Positions 26,505 through 36,049 of a stretch of DNA of 64,000 nt are shown piece by piece. Position 1 is the first letter of the stretch. Each line of letters begins with the position of its first letter. A model generated the notes under the pieces. It was not told where the DNA came from and searched no databases. It saw nothing but the letters and a program-made list of their open reading frames with translations. Source of the stretch: Faecalibacterium hattorii (GTDB lineage Bacteria > Bacillota > Clostridia > Oscillospirales > Ruminococcaceae); contig NZ_PRLC01000001.1 of NCBI RefSeq assembly GCF_003287455.1, forward strand, positions 1-64,000, given 5' to 3'. A program made the translations under genes and the position numbers.

Positions 26505-26695
26505 AAGGAAAACAGCGATTTGATGGTCACAAACAGGACGCTGATCTGTTTGACCAGAATCGATAGTACGACCACAAGCCCCGCAAGGGTGGTCATCATC
26601 GCCTGATCCTCCCGCCCGGAACGGATCAGAAGCTGGTTCAGCACCGCCACGATGATGCCGATGGCCGCAATCTTGAAGATCAGATCGATTTCCAT
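26501..26695 (-). CDS. spoIIIAC: Stage III sporulation protein AC
   Basis: A 64-residue two-helix protein beginning MEIDLIFKIAAIGI, the standard SpoIIIAC opening. The second ATG (26695) is chosen because AAAGG lies nine bases upstream; the ATG three codons earlier abuts that site. Confidence 0.9.
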   Translation of the reverse strand: MEIDLIFKIAAIGIIVAVLNQLLIRSGREDQAMMTTLAGLVVVLSILVKQISVLFVTIKSLFSL

Positions 26696-26708
26696 CTCCG
26701 TCATCCTT

Positions 26709-27173
26709 TCAAAGCAGTAGAATGGCCGCCGCCAGCCCCACAGAAAGGCCCATTTTATGCGCCAGCTCCATTGTAACGTTCAGGCGCGGCGTAAGGTCAT
26801 CCCGGAACGCTTCGAACTGCGTGATGTACAGCGCAAGCCGCTGGCATTCCTGCTGCGCTTCCGCACGGCCAAGGCCCGCCATACAGTTTCGGAACGCGGC
26901 CTTTTCCCGCCGGGACAACTGCGGGAACGGTTCCAGCTCCTGCAGAGACCCGGCAGCTTGTCCGACCAGACCTTCCCGCTGCAAGCGAACAAATAAAGAA
27001 GCCAGATCTGCCCGGCGGAACTCGATCTCCCGGCGGATGCGGTCAAGTAATTCGATGGTTCTTTGAAGCGCCCGCTGATGCTCGGATGTCCGCACGCAGA
27101 TGCTGTCCCCGACACACCAGCCGCAGAGCACAAGGCAGAGCGCCCCAAATCCGCGCAGACTGCTTCCGCTCAT
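26709..27173 (-). CDS. spoIIIAB: Stage III sporulation protein AB
   Basis: A 154-residue protein with N- and C-terminal membrane helices and a soluble helical middle, resembling GspF-type assembly proteins. The start is fixed by the ATGA overlap with spoIIIAA. The C-terminal helix GLSVGLAAAILLL is as in the family. Confidence 0.9.
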   Translation of the reverse strand: MSGSSLRGFGALCLVLCGWCVGDSICVRTSEHQRALQRTIELLDRIRREIEFRRADLASLFVRLQREGLVGQAAGSLQELEPFPQLSRREKAAFRNCMAGLGRAEAQQECQRLALYITQFEAFRDDLTPRLNVTMELAHKMGLSVGLAAAILLL

Positions 27174-28072
27174 AAAAACCGGACCTCCCGGATCTGGCCC
27201 GGCGCCGTCCGGCCTTGGAGCCAGACCAGAACCTTCACCGCGCCGCGGGCTTGCAAAGCCTGTACCTGCGGTCGGCCGACCGCTTCTTCCGGGGTCCCAG
27301 CGTGAAGGGTCGCAACGAAATCCACGCCGCTGAACATGCCTTGTTCCAGCGCGGAAACCTCTTCCATGCCGCCCAGCTCGTCCAACAGCAAAACCTGCGG
27401 CGATAGGGTCCGCAGCGCCATCTGCACAGCCTGTCCCTTCGGGATGCCGGAAATGACGTCCAGCGCCTCGCCGGGGAAAGTCCGCCGGGGCATTCCGGCA
27501 AACAGCTCCCGCCGTTCGTCGATGACGGAGACGAGCTTTTTCTGCCGGGCAAGCTCCTGCGCCATGCTCCGCAGCACCGTCGTCTTGCCGCTGCCCGGTT
27601 CGCCGACAAGAAGCATCCCGATGAAATGTTCCTGCAATGCGGCACGCAGCTCTTCGGGAAGGTCGATCGTTTTTTCCCGCGCGATGCGGAGGTTCACTGA
27701 GGTCAGCTCCTGCAGCACGATGCCCTGTTCCGCCGTCTGCAAAAACTGCCCGCCTAGACCGGCCCGGCACCCGGACGCAAGGGTGACATACCCCTGCGCG
27801 ATCTCCGTCTGGTGGGTGTGGACCGAACCGCCGCAAAGGGTGAAAAGGATCTCTTCCATCTGCGGCGGGGTCAGGCGAAGCGTTTGCAGCGCTTTTCCTT
27901 CCCGTCCCAGTTCCTGCGGGGCATATACCGCACCGCGCACCGTAAACATCGGCGTACACCCCACCCGCAGCCGCACTTCCTGTACCTGCGGCGCAAGCGT
28001 GCTTGGCAGCTCCAGCAGCGGACGCGCCAGCCAGCTCGGCAGAGCTTGGATCACCTGATCATACTCGTCCAT
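27170..28072 (-). CDS. spoIIIAA: Stage III sporulation protein AA (ATPase)
   Basis: A 300-residue AAA/secretion-type ATPase and first gene of the operon. Walker A is GEPGSGKTTVL and Walker B is VLLLDELGG; the N-terminal part carries EVRLRVG and GGSVHTHQTEI-type segments seen in SpoIIIAA. It powers the SpoIIIA channel. AAGGAG lies ten bases ahead of the ATG. Confidence 0.93.
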   Translation of the reverse strand: MDEYDQVIQALPSWLARPLLELPSTLAPQVQEVRLRVGCTPMFTVRGAVYAPQELGREGKALQTLRLTPPQMEEILFTLCGGSVHTHQTEIAQGYVTLASGCRAGLGGQFLQTAEQGIVLQELTSVNLRIAREKTIDLPEELRAALQEHFIGMLLVGEPGSGKTTVLRSMAQELARQKKLVSVIDERRELFAGMPRRTFPGEALDVISGIPKGQAVQMALRTLSPQVLLLDELGGMEEVSALEQGMFSGVDFVATLHAGTPEEAVGRPQVQALQARGAVKVLVWLQGRTAPGQIREVRFL

Positions 28073-28136
28073 CTTCCGTTTCTCCTTCCGCGTCTCTTGC
28101 CATCACTTTATGCGGCAGGGCGGAAAGTAGAACCAC

Positions 28137-28174
28137 GCAAAAAGCCCGCACAGCGGCAGTTGCTGTACGGGCTT
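28137..28174 (-). terminator. ligA terminator
   Basis: aagcccgcacagc and gctgtacgggctt form a 13-bp stem with one mismatch; read leftward a T-run follows. It separates ligA from spoIIIAA. Confidence 0.8.
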
Positions 28175-28195
28175 ATAAAATCGGACTCTATGGAA

Positions 28196-30214
<2,019 letters not shown>

Positions 30215-30225
30215 TTATCCTCTTT

Positions 30226-30231
30226 ATTATA
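30226..30231 (-). promoter_or_regulatory. Extended -10 of the ligA promoter
   Basis: Minus-strand TGTGGTATAAT just ahead of ligA; the -35 is weak, so the extended TGG appears to carry recognition. Confidence 0.5.
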
Positions 30232-30440
30232 CCACACCACGACCCTTCCTTCGAGGGATTTTTTAAACCGCTGCATCGCGATGTTTGACGCATTTCCGCT
30301 GTATACAAATTGTATTTTTGCCGTTTCCGCAGATTGTTGAGCTTCCTAAACTCAGTCCAGTTTCAGTTTCCTTTCGATTTACTCCTTGTTTTATTTTTAA
30401 AGTTTCAATCGTTGTGCTGTTCTTTTCCGAACATAGGATT

Positions 30441-30980
30441 TTACAAACTGCTTTGCAGGATTTTCTGGATCTCCGGCAGATCTTTTGCAAAACAGATGCC
30501 CTCCTGCCGTTCCTTAGAGGACAGGCCCAGCTCGATCATATGATCCAGCAGCATCCGCAGCCCGGTATAGTAGCCGTCCAGATCGTACAGGATACAGGGG
30601 GCTTCCAAGTGCTTGAGCGACACCTTGGACATCACCTCCGCGATCTCTTCCAGTGTCCCGGTGCCGCCGGGGAACGCAATGAAAGCATCCCCCAGCTCGA
30701 TCATCTTCGTCTTGCGCTCCGTCATGTCCTTCGTGACGATCAAATCGGTCAGGCCGTCGTGCTGCAGCTCCCCCTTCACGAAGAACTCCGGCTCCACGCC
30801 GGTCACCTCGCCGCCCGCTGCGAGGACGCTGTCGGCCAGCACCCCCATCAGGCCGCAGCGGGAGCCGCCATAGATCAGCGCGTTTCCGCTCTCCCCGATC
30901 CATTTGCCCAGTTCCTGCACCGCCGTTTTCAGTGCCGGGTCCGTTCCCTCGTTTGCTCCAAGATAAACCGTAATGTTCAT
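30441..30980 (-). CDS. LOG family protein
   Basis: A 179-residue Rossmann-fold protein of the LOG (cytokinin riboside 5'-monophosphate phosphoribohydrolase/TIGR00730) family. GGSRCGLMG and the catalytic FPGGTGTLEEI (PGGxGTxxE) are both present. Bacterial members hydrolyse nucleotide monophosphates to base and ribose phosphate; the physiological role here is unknown. AAAGGA precedes the ATG. It is the last clearly chromosomal gene before the prophage. Confidence 0.9.
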   Translation of the reverse strand: MNITVYLGANEGTDPALKTAVQELGKWIGESGNALIYGGSRCGLMGVLADSVLAAGGEVTGVEPEFFVKGELQHDGLTDLIVTKDMTERKTKMIELGDAFIAFPGGTGTLEEIAEVMSKVSLKHLEAPCILYDLDGYYTGLRMLLDHMIELGLSSKERQEGICFAKDLPEIQKILQSSL

Positions 30981-31010
30981 CGTTTTTCCTTTCTTCGCAT
31001 GGAGTCCTAC

Positions 31011-31046
31011 AAAAAAGGAGCCATCCTCTTAAAAGGACAGCTCCTT
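31011..31046 (-). terminator. Terminator in front of the LOG gene
   Basis: aaggagc (31015-31021) pairs with gctcctt (31040-31046), with a short inner atcc/ggac helix; read leftward the stem is followed by TTTTTT. It lies only about 35 nt before the LOG start, so it may be an attenuator or a barrier to prophage read-through. Confidence 0.65.
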
Positions 31047-31324
31047 CAGAAGCTTATGAAACAATCAGATGCTGATCGTATTGGCAAGACATCCTTTCAT
31101 CAGAAACTCATCGTACCATCGTAAAAATACGTTCGTTTTGCACGCTCAATATCAGTCCGTTTTTTGTCTCGTCAAGTCCATCTGCTGCTCGGTTGCGTTC
31201 CCTAAATTTTTCTGCAACGTAGGATGTTGCCCCTATTCATTTATCAAGTCCCATTCATCCGGCATCCAGTCATGCACTCTTGTTGCATTTCTGCCCGAAC
31301 GCCCTAAATTATACCACACTCGCT

Positions 31325-31405
31325 CAAAAAAGAAAACACCCTGTCAAAACTGCGTTTCTTTCCGAACTGTTCATCGGAAATATCAGTCTGACAGGGTGTT
31401 TTCTT
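31325..31405 (-). terminator. Terminator of the phage late/lysis transcript
   Basis: A perfect 17-bp inverted repeat (31330-31346 and 31389-31405, aagaaaacaccctgtca) with a T-run on the minus strand directly past the last holin gene. Confidence 0.85.
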
Positions 31406-31418
31406 CCATTTTGAAATT

Positions 31419-31670
31419 TTACTTGCTGCTCTTCCCCTGCATCTGGTCAAGCAGTTCGTCTGCTCGGATGGCTTCCGGCGTGAACGAGTTGTTCTCCCAC
31501 CAGTTCACGAGGGCCACAACCACCGTGATGATCGTCGTCACGAGCTGATTGACCGTTTCATTGTCGATGGGGATCACGCTGTGGCCTCCCGCGCTGAGCA
31601 GCTGATTGATAAGCGCCAGAGCCAGACAGATGGTTCGCACGATGGTCGCCGTCGATACTTTCTTGTCCAT
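31419..31670 (-). CDS. Phage holin (SPP1-type)
   Basis: An 83-residue protein with two hydrophobic segments (about 10-27 and 42-58) around a polar turn, then NWWENNSFTPEA, the typical ending of SPP1/phi29-type phage holins. GGAGG and the TCAAAATGG motif overlap its start codon. It would form membrane pores that release the lysozyme encoded two genes upstream. It is the last late gene. Confidence 0.85.
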   Translation of the reverse strand: MDKKVSTATIVRTICLALALINQLLSAGGHSVIPIDNETVNQLVTTIITVVVALVNWWENNSFTPEAIRADELLDQMQGKSSK

Positions 31671-31684
31671 TTTGAAATCCTCCG

Positions 31685-31972
31685 TTATGCGTTGTGAATG
31701 GGTAACGCCTTGGCGCGGTTGTACAATTCTGTTCCGGTGCCGTTTCCGCCCATCACATGATAGGTCTTGTACAGGTAGCCAAGATTCCGCAGTCCGTCCT
31801 GTGTGACGTATCCCAATTCGATGAATCGGTAACATTCGCTGTAGATGCGGTCGTGCAGCAGTGCCAATACCGCGTTCCAGAGGGCCTTGATCTTCGGCAG
31901 CGCCGCGAGAATGCCTGCGCCGATCAGGGTGCAGACCCATTGGGCCCAGTATTCTACGAGAATATGCCACAT
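31685..31972 (-). CDS. Holin-like small membrane protein
   Basis: A 95-residue protein with one N-terminal membrane helix (about 10-26) and a soluble C-terminal half ending YHVMGGNGTGTELYNRAKALP, a pattern common to lysis-module proteins of clostridial siphophages. Placed between the lysozyme and the SPP1-type holin, it is probably a second holin or a holin regulator. GGAGG lies ten bases ahead of the ATG. Confidence 0.65.
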   Translation of the reverse strand: MWHILVEYWAQWVCTLIGAGILAALPKIKALWNAVLALLHDRIYSECYRFIELGYVTQDGLRNLGYLYKTYHVMGGNGTGTELYNRAKALPIHNA

Positions 31973-31977
31973 CGGGG

Positions 31978-32610
31978 TCACACCTCCTTCATCCGGCTCA
32001 GACCCGCCCGCTGGATGATGGCCGGGTAGTCCTTGTAGGCATGGCTCAGGTCCACAGGGCCGCTCACACCGGGAATCTTGCCCTTGTTGGTGTACTGCCA
32101 CATGCCGTGCTTGCGGGAGGGCCGCTTCGAGCGGTAGTCGGCGATCCACAGGTCAAAGTCGGTCAGCTCGTGCATTGCAAGGGCGGTGTCGGCGAAGTTC
32201 GTGTAGGTGTACACCATAGCGTACAGCCCCCACTTTTCGATCTGCTTTGCCTCCATTTTGATGAGCTGGGCAAGGCTTTCGGGACTCAGCGCTTTCAGGA
32301 AGGGGTCTTCTACGTCCACCGCGATGGGCAGAGTGAAGGTCTTCCCTTCCAGCGCGACTTTCAGCTTCGCCAGCTCTTTTGTAGCATAGTCGATGGTGGT
32401 TCCCTTCGTGTAATAGTACGCCCCTACCGGCAGCCCGGCTTCCACGCAGCCCCAGTAGTTTTTCTCGAAGGTTGGATCGATGTAGATGCCGCCGTATGCT
32501 GTGCTGGTCGAAACTGTCCGCAGCATCACGCCGTCGATTTTACCGCTGGCCTTGACTTTCTTCCAGTCGATGTTTCCCTGCCAACGGGAAACGTCCATGA
32601 TTTCAGGCAT
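31978..32610 (-). CDS. Endolysin, GH25 lysozyme
   Basis: A 210-residue GH25 muramidase: MDVSRWQGNIDW at the N-terminus, PIAVDVED (catalytic acids), DLWIADY and the late GMWQYTN are all family landmarks. The catalytic domain fills the protein; no wall-binding domain or signal peptide is present, so release depends on holin. AAGGAGG precedes ATG 32610. Confidence 0.93.
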   Translation of the reverse strand: MPEIMDVSRWQGNIDWKKVKASGKIDGVMLRTVSTSTAYGGIYIDPTFEKNYWGCVEAGLPVGAYYYTKGTTIDYATKELAKLKVALEGKTFTLPIAVDVEDPFLKALSPESLAQLIKMEAKQIEKWGLYAMVYTYTNFADTALAMHELTDFDLWIADYRSKRPSRKHGMWQYTNKGKIPGVSGPVDLSHAYKDYPAIIQRAGLSRMKEV

Positions 32611-32621
32611 GGTCTGCCTCC

Positions 32622-32756
32622 TTACTTTTCTTTCTTGCACTGCATGATCTCGTTCCGCTTCTCCTCAGTGATGACGCCCTTGCGCACGTAAATTTTCAGC
32701 ATGGCCTCCGAGATACGGCCCTGTACCCAGCGTTCTTTCAGTGTTTCAATGTTCAT
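32622..32756 (-). CDS. XkdX-like small protein
   Basis: A 44-residue protein (MNIETLKERW..., KGVITEE) matching the XkdX pattern: a conserved WV-x-G, then KGVIT-type helix. Such proteins sit between fibre and lysis genes in many Firmicutes phages; function unknown. GGGAGG lies eight bases ahead of the ATG and the stop is 12 bp before the lysozyme start. Confidence 0.7.
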   Translation of the reverse strand: MNIETLKERWVQGRISEAMLKIYVRKGVITEEKRNEIMQCKKEK

Positions 32757-32770
32757 ATCAGTTTCCTCCC

Positions 32771-33118
32771 TTAATTTTCATCCGGCATATTCATCACCAC
32801 GAGGTCTTCCAGTGCGTCCGCGATGCGGGTTTGGTCGTCCACGGTGTTGGAGACGGGCGGGTTGTCCTCGAAGTCCTCGATGGCGGCCAGATATTCTTCG
32901 TCGGTGGTGCAATTGCTGAAATCGCAGCCCGCCTTCCGCATCATGTCCACATAATCGTCAAAGACAAGGGCGACGCTGCCGTTGATGACGCCGCCGCCCA
33001 CGATCATCTTGGCCATGCGGGCCCAAGGGTAGCGGTTGAGCCACTGCTCTGCGGTCAGGGTCTCACCCACCGGGGTGATGACGTCAGATTTGTTGTCGTA
33101 AATTTTGTAACGTGCCAT
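32771..33118 (-). CDS. Phage protein downstream of tail fibre genes
   Basis: A 115-residue acidic protein starting MARYKIYDNKSDVITPVGE; no enzyme motif is visible. Similar small proteins stand next to fibre genes in clostridial phages, so a structural or assembly role is likely. AGGAGG precedes it and the TCAAAATGG motif includes its ATG. Confidence 0.6.
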   Translation of the reverse strand: MARYKIYDNKSDVITPVGETLTAEQWLNRYPWARMAKMIVGGGVINGSVALVFDDYVDMMRKAGCDFSNCTTDEEYLAAIEDFEDNPPVSNTVDDQTRIADALEDLVVMNMPDEN

Positions 33119-33137
33119 TTTGATTTTTCCTCCTGCG

Positions 33138-34286
33138 TCAGTCAATGGTGTAGACGTCTACAATATCTTTGTCGGAAGTACCTCCGGATGAAGAAGAGAT
33201 TCCACCTGCAAAGAGTACATAGTTTCCAATAACAGCAGCGGCCCCATCGGATCTTTCATCGCTTAGTGGTGCCATCATAAAGCATGTCAGTGAGTCGTTG
33301 TAGGCTACTACATAATACTTGTCAGCAAAGATAGCGTAATTTTCAGACGAGGCTGCGGCCATTTCATATGAGTCTCGGTTAGGAACTGTAACGCTTCTCT
33401 TTGTAAGGGACGCGTCATAAGCGTTGATCGTAAATGGCGGAAGAGCAGCGACACCAACCCGAAATAGCACATACGACGATCCGATAGATGCGCTGCACCG
33501 CACTGAATCAATACCACTATCTATTGCTGTAACGGATATCCGCGTCAAAGAGGCATTATACGCATCAACATCGGCACAATAACTAGGGTTTAATAGAGTG
33601 CCCGCAACACCTCCGGCAAAGAGCGCATAGTTGCCGACTTTGCCGCCACAAACAGCACGCTTTGCCTTGGATAGTGTAATGCTGCTCAGAGTTAAGGAAC
33701 TATTGATCGTGTTTATTGTACTAACTGGCTTTTTTGCACCAAACCGCGGAATCAAGCTTCCTCCGGCAAAGAGCGCATAGTTGCCAACGTTGGCAACTCC
33801 TTTGCCAGTACGGGCTTCTACAGTCGTGCCAATGTTGTTACTTATTTTTGTCAGGGAGTTATTATAAATGACATAACTATCCGCGACATAATCAAGAACT
33901 GAATTGCTGAGATCATTTGTAGCGATGATTGCATACTGTCCTACGGATGTGGCGATGTGCACTCCATACTTTTCGAGACCAGCGGGTTTTGTTCGCGTAA
34001 GGCTTCGATTGTATGCGTCTACAACATTACTGTAATTGCCATTATTCCCTCCTGCAAAAAGCGCATAACCTCCGATTGCAGTGGCGGTAAGCTCGCGTCT
34101 TGCCTCACTCAGCGCCGTTGCCCTTCCGTAGTACCTCAGCTCGCCGCCGCTCCAGAAGGCTCTTGCTTTGCCGTCTACGCCGACGTAGGCCTTTTTGATC
34201 TTCCGCGCCTTGTCATTGACGCTGACGTAGCCTTTCTTTGCTTTCCGGGTCTTGCCGCCGACTTCGGCGTATAGTTTCTTTGCCAT
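33138..34286 (-). CDS. Propeller-like tail protein with seven repeats
   Basis: A 382-residue protein. Residues 1-45 hold three short K-YV-V-x-KAR units typical of phage tail-tip proteins. From about 55 to the end are seven repeats of 40-50 residues, each with a core like GNYALFAGG followed by a VDAYN-x-SLT strand. The pattern recalls kelch/galactose-oxidase blades, so a seven-bladed propeller is likely. The gene is clearly more A+T-rich than its neighbours, a sign of separate acquisition. In this position the likely role is receptor binding; no signal or chaperone domain is seen. Confidence 0.75.
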   Translation of the reverse strand: MAKKLYAEVGGKTRKAKKGYVSVNDKARKIKKAYVGVDGKARAFWSGGELRYYGRATALSEARRELTATAIGGYALFAGGNNGNYSNVVDAYNRSLTRTKPAGLEKYGVHIATSVGQYAIIATNDLSNSVLDYVADSYVIYNNSLTKISNNIGTTVEARTGKGVANVGNYALFAGGSLIPRFGAKKPVSTINTINSSLTLSSITLSKAKRAVCGGKVGNYALFAGGVAGTLLNPSYCADVDAYNASLTRISVTAIDSGIDSVRCSASIGSSYVLFRVGVAALPPFTINAYDASLTKRSVTVPNRDSYEMAAASSENYAIFADKYYVVAYNDSLTCFMMAPLSDERSDGAAAVIGNYVLFAGGISSSSGGTSDKDIVDVYTID

Positions 34287-34296
34287 AGCAGCCCCC

Positions 34297-34608
34297 TCAC
34301 TCGTACACGATCAGAATTTTCCCGGTGGCGAGAGGGCTTCCCGCGCCGGGGTCGCTGGTCTGGAGGATGTACTTGCTGACCTGCGCATCCAGATTGGTTT
34401 TGTCTTCGGCGCTCATCAGCCCCGCCTTGCTGGTCGTTGCGTTGCCGTAGGTCGTGTCCTGTTGGGGCGGAGTGTAACCGAGCGCGTTGATGACCTGCTG
34501 CTTCGTCGGGTCCGGGACCTTCGTCAGGAATTTCTTGTTTGCTTCTTCTTTTGTGTAGTAACTCGCCGGGTCCATGCCGGAGCCGACGACCATGGGGCCT
34601 AATGCCAT
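34297..34608 (-). CDS. Small tail-fibre-type protein
   Basis: A 103-residue protein with features of fibre tails: SYYTKEEANKKFLTKVP, NALGYTPPQ and ATTSKAGLMSAEDK, all frequent in phage collar/fibre proteins. Too short for a full fibre; probably a module that joins the propeller protein to the baseplate. GGAGG precedes the ATG. Confidence 0.65.
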   Translation of the reverse strand: MALGPMVVGSGMDPASYYTKEEANKKFLTKVPDPTKQQVINALGYTPPQQDTTYGNATTSKAGLMSAEDKTNLDAQVSKYILQTSDPGAGSPLATGKILIVYE

Positions 34609-34620
34609 CGTTCCTTCCTC

Positions 34621-35010
34621 CTATCGTACGATGTAATACGTTGCCGTGATAGCAGCGGTGGGCACATATTGTGCGCGGATGCGCAATTTTCCTGCGAGCG
34701 ACTCGCTGACCGTGCAGATACCCGCTGCCTTGGCCGCTGCGCTGGGCGGAACAATGACACAGACCACATCATTTGCCGTCAGTCCGGAAATGGCGATGTC
34801 CACATACTTCGGAAATGTCGAATTGTCTGACATCCACCCGCTTGCCGGAATCGTCAGGCTCTGCACGGCCACCTTGTCGGCTTTCTTTCCCGACAGCTCC
34901 GTGACAGTCTTGCTGACGGAATCTGACAGTTCCGAGATCTTCACCATGCACTTAGCGTGCAGTTGTTTGAGCTGTGCAAGCGAGGGCACCGGCTTTTTCG
35001 TGTCAGCCAT
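34621..35010 (-). CDS. Small tail-associated structural protein
   Basis: A 129-residue protein: helical N-terminal third (LAQLKQLHAKCMVKI) and a beta-rich remainder beginning near SLTIPASGW, a segment seen in many phage fibre heads. GGGAG precedes ATG 35010, which lies in a TCAAAATGG motif. It probably forms a small accessory fibre. Confidence 0.55.
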   Translation of the reverse strand: MADTKKPVPSLAQLKQLHAKCMVKISELSDSVSKTVTELSGKKADKVAVQSLTIPASGWMSDNSTFPKYVDIAISGLTANDVVCVIVPPSAAAKAAGICTVSESLAGKLRIRAQYVPTAAITATYYIVR

Positions 35011-35029
35011 TTTGAAATCTCCCTTCTGC

Positions 35030-36034
35030 TCAGCCGCCGTAGACTTCCTTGATGAGGGCCGCCACCTCTTCGTCGGTGGCCATCCGCACGTTGGCAAGGT
35101 CGATGCTGTCCAGCTTGGCCTTGTCTGCCTTGCTCATCCGGCCGTCCTGCGTGGAAGACGCCAGCGGGTAGGTGGTATCCTGCGCCGGGATGCCCAGCGC
35201 GGTGATGTCCGCCTTCGTGACCGCCACCGCGTTGCTCACATGGCCGCTGGCATCCACGGTGATCTTATACAGTCCGCTGGCCCGCACAGTATAGGTGGGA
35301 TGAACATACTTGTTCGCGCCCTCAGCGATGCCGTCCAGCTTGGTCTTGTAAGTATTCGTGAAATCGTGGGTGCTCAGACCTTTGCCGGTCTCCTTGTCCA
35401 CCTTGCCGGAAATATCTACAAAGCCCGCCAGCACGTCCCACTTGTAGGTGTTCTCCATTTTGATGCAGACAACATTGGTGCCCTTCGGGTAGTTGCTGCC
35501 TGCACCCTCCACGAAGCTCGTGTTGGTCGTGAAAGCGTCCGTCACATTGTAGACATTGCCGAGGATGCTTTCGCCCAGTACCGGGAGGTTTGCAAAGATC
35601 AGGGAACCGGCGGGTTTATACACCGCGCTGATCTTCGCGTTGACCTCTTCCTTGGTGTAGGCGTCCCCGATGCCGTAGCCGCTCAGGGTCGTTGATTTCA
35701 CGGCCTTTTCGTTCAGGATGGCGATCAGGGCCTGATCGAGGTCGCCTTGGGACACCTGTGCCCGGTAGGCCATCTGGGCCAGTCCTTTGACCGAGACATC
35801 CACTCCGTTCACTTGTATGGTGCCGTCTGCCGACCCGGTGGTCACAAGAATGTCCACCATCTTCTGTACGATGGCCAGCGCCTTGCCGTTGACCTTCACA
35901 CCTTCCAGCACGTTTGCCTGCGGGCCGACCTTCTCGATGGTTTCCAGCCGTCCGGTAAGGTTGTCTGAGATCTCTTTGTTCTTTGCGGCGATCTCCTGCA
36001 ATTGCTTGAGCGACGCCAATACGGTTTCTGCCAT
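35030..36034 (-). CDS. Tail fibre protein
   Basis: A 334-residue fibre-like protein. An N-terminal coiled coil (to about 40) is followed by KVGPQANVLEGVKVNG, an attachment segment common in siphophage fibres, then repeats such as GIGDAYTKEEVNAKI and TYPLASSTQDGRMSKADKAK. The C-terminus (ATDEEVAALIKEVYGG) resembles that of the upstream fibre. A TCAAAATGG motif lies inside at 35455-35463, read as I-K-M-E. Confidence 0.75.
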   Translation of the reverse strand: MAETVLASLKQLQEIAAKNKEISDNLTGRLETIEKVGPQANVLEGVKVNGKALAIVQKMVDILVTTGSADGTIQVNGVDVSVKGLAQMAYRAQVSQGDLDQALIAILNEKAVKSTTLSGYGIGDAYTKEEVNAKISAVYKPAGSLIFANLPVLGESILGNVYNVTDAFTTNTSFVEGAGSNYPKGTNVVCIKMENTYKWDVLAGFVDISGKVDKETGKGLSTHDFTNTYKTKLDGIAEGANKYVHPTYTVRASGLYKITVDASGHVSNAVAVTKADITALGIPAQDTTYPLASSTQDGRMSKADKAKLDSIDLANVRMATDEEVAALIKEVYGG

Positions 36035-36049
36035 AATTCTTCCTCCTCA

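Larger units (their letters stand above)
30981..31418. other. Host-prophage junction region and LOG leader
   Basis: No gene is seen. Read leftward it holds an extended -10 (TGTGGTATAAT, 31313-31308), about 320 nt of leader with a small gcaac/gttgc hairpin near 31214-31230, and a terminator at 31046-31011 just before the LOG gene. One end of the prophage should lie here, but without the other end the attachment core cannot be named. Confidence 0.55.
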
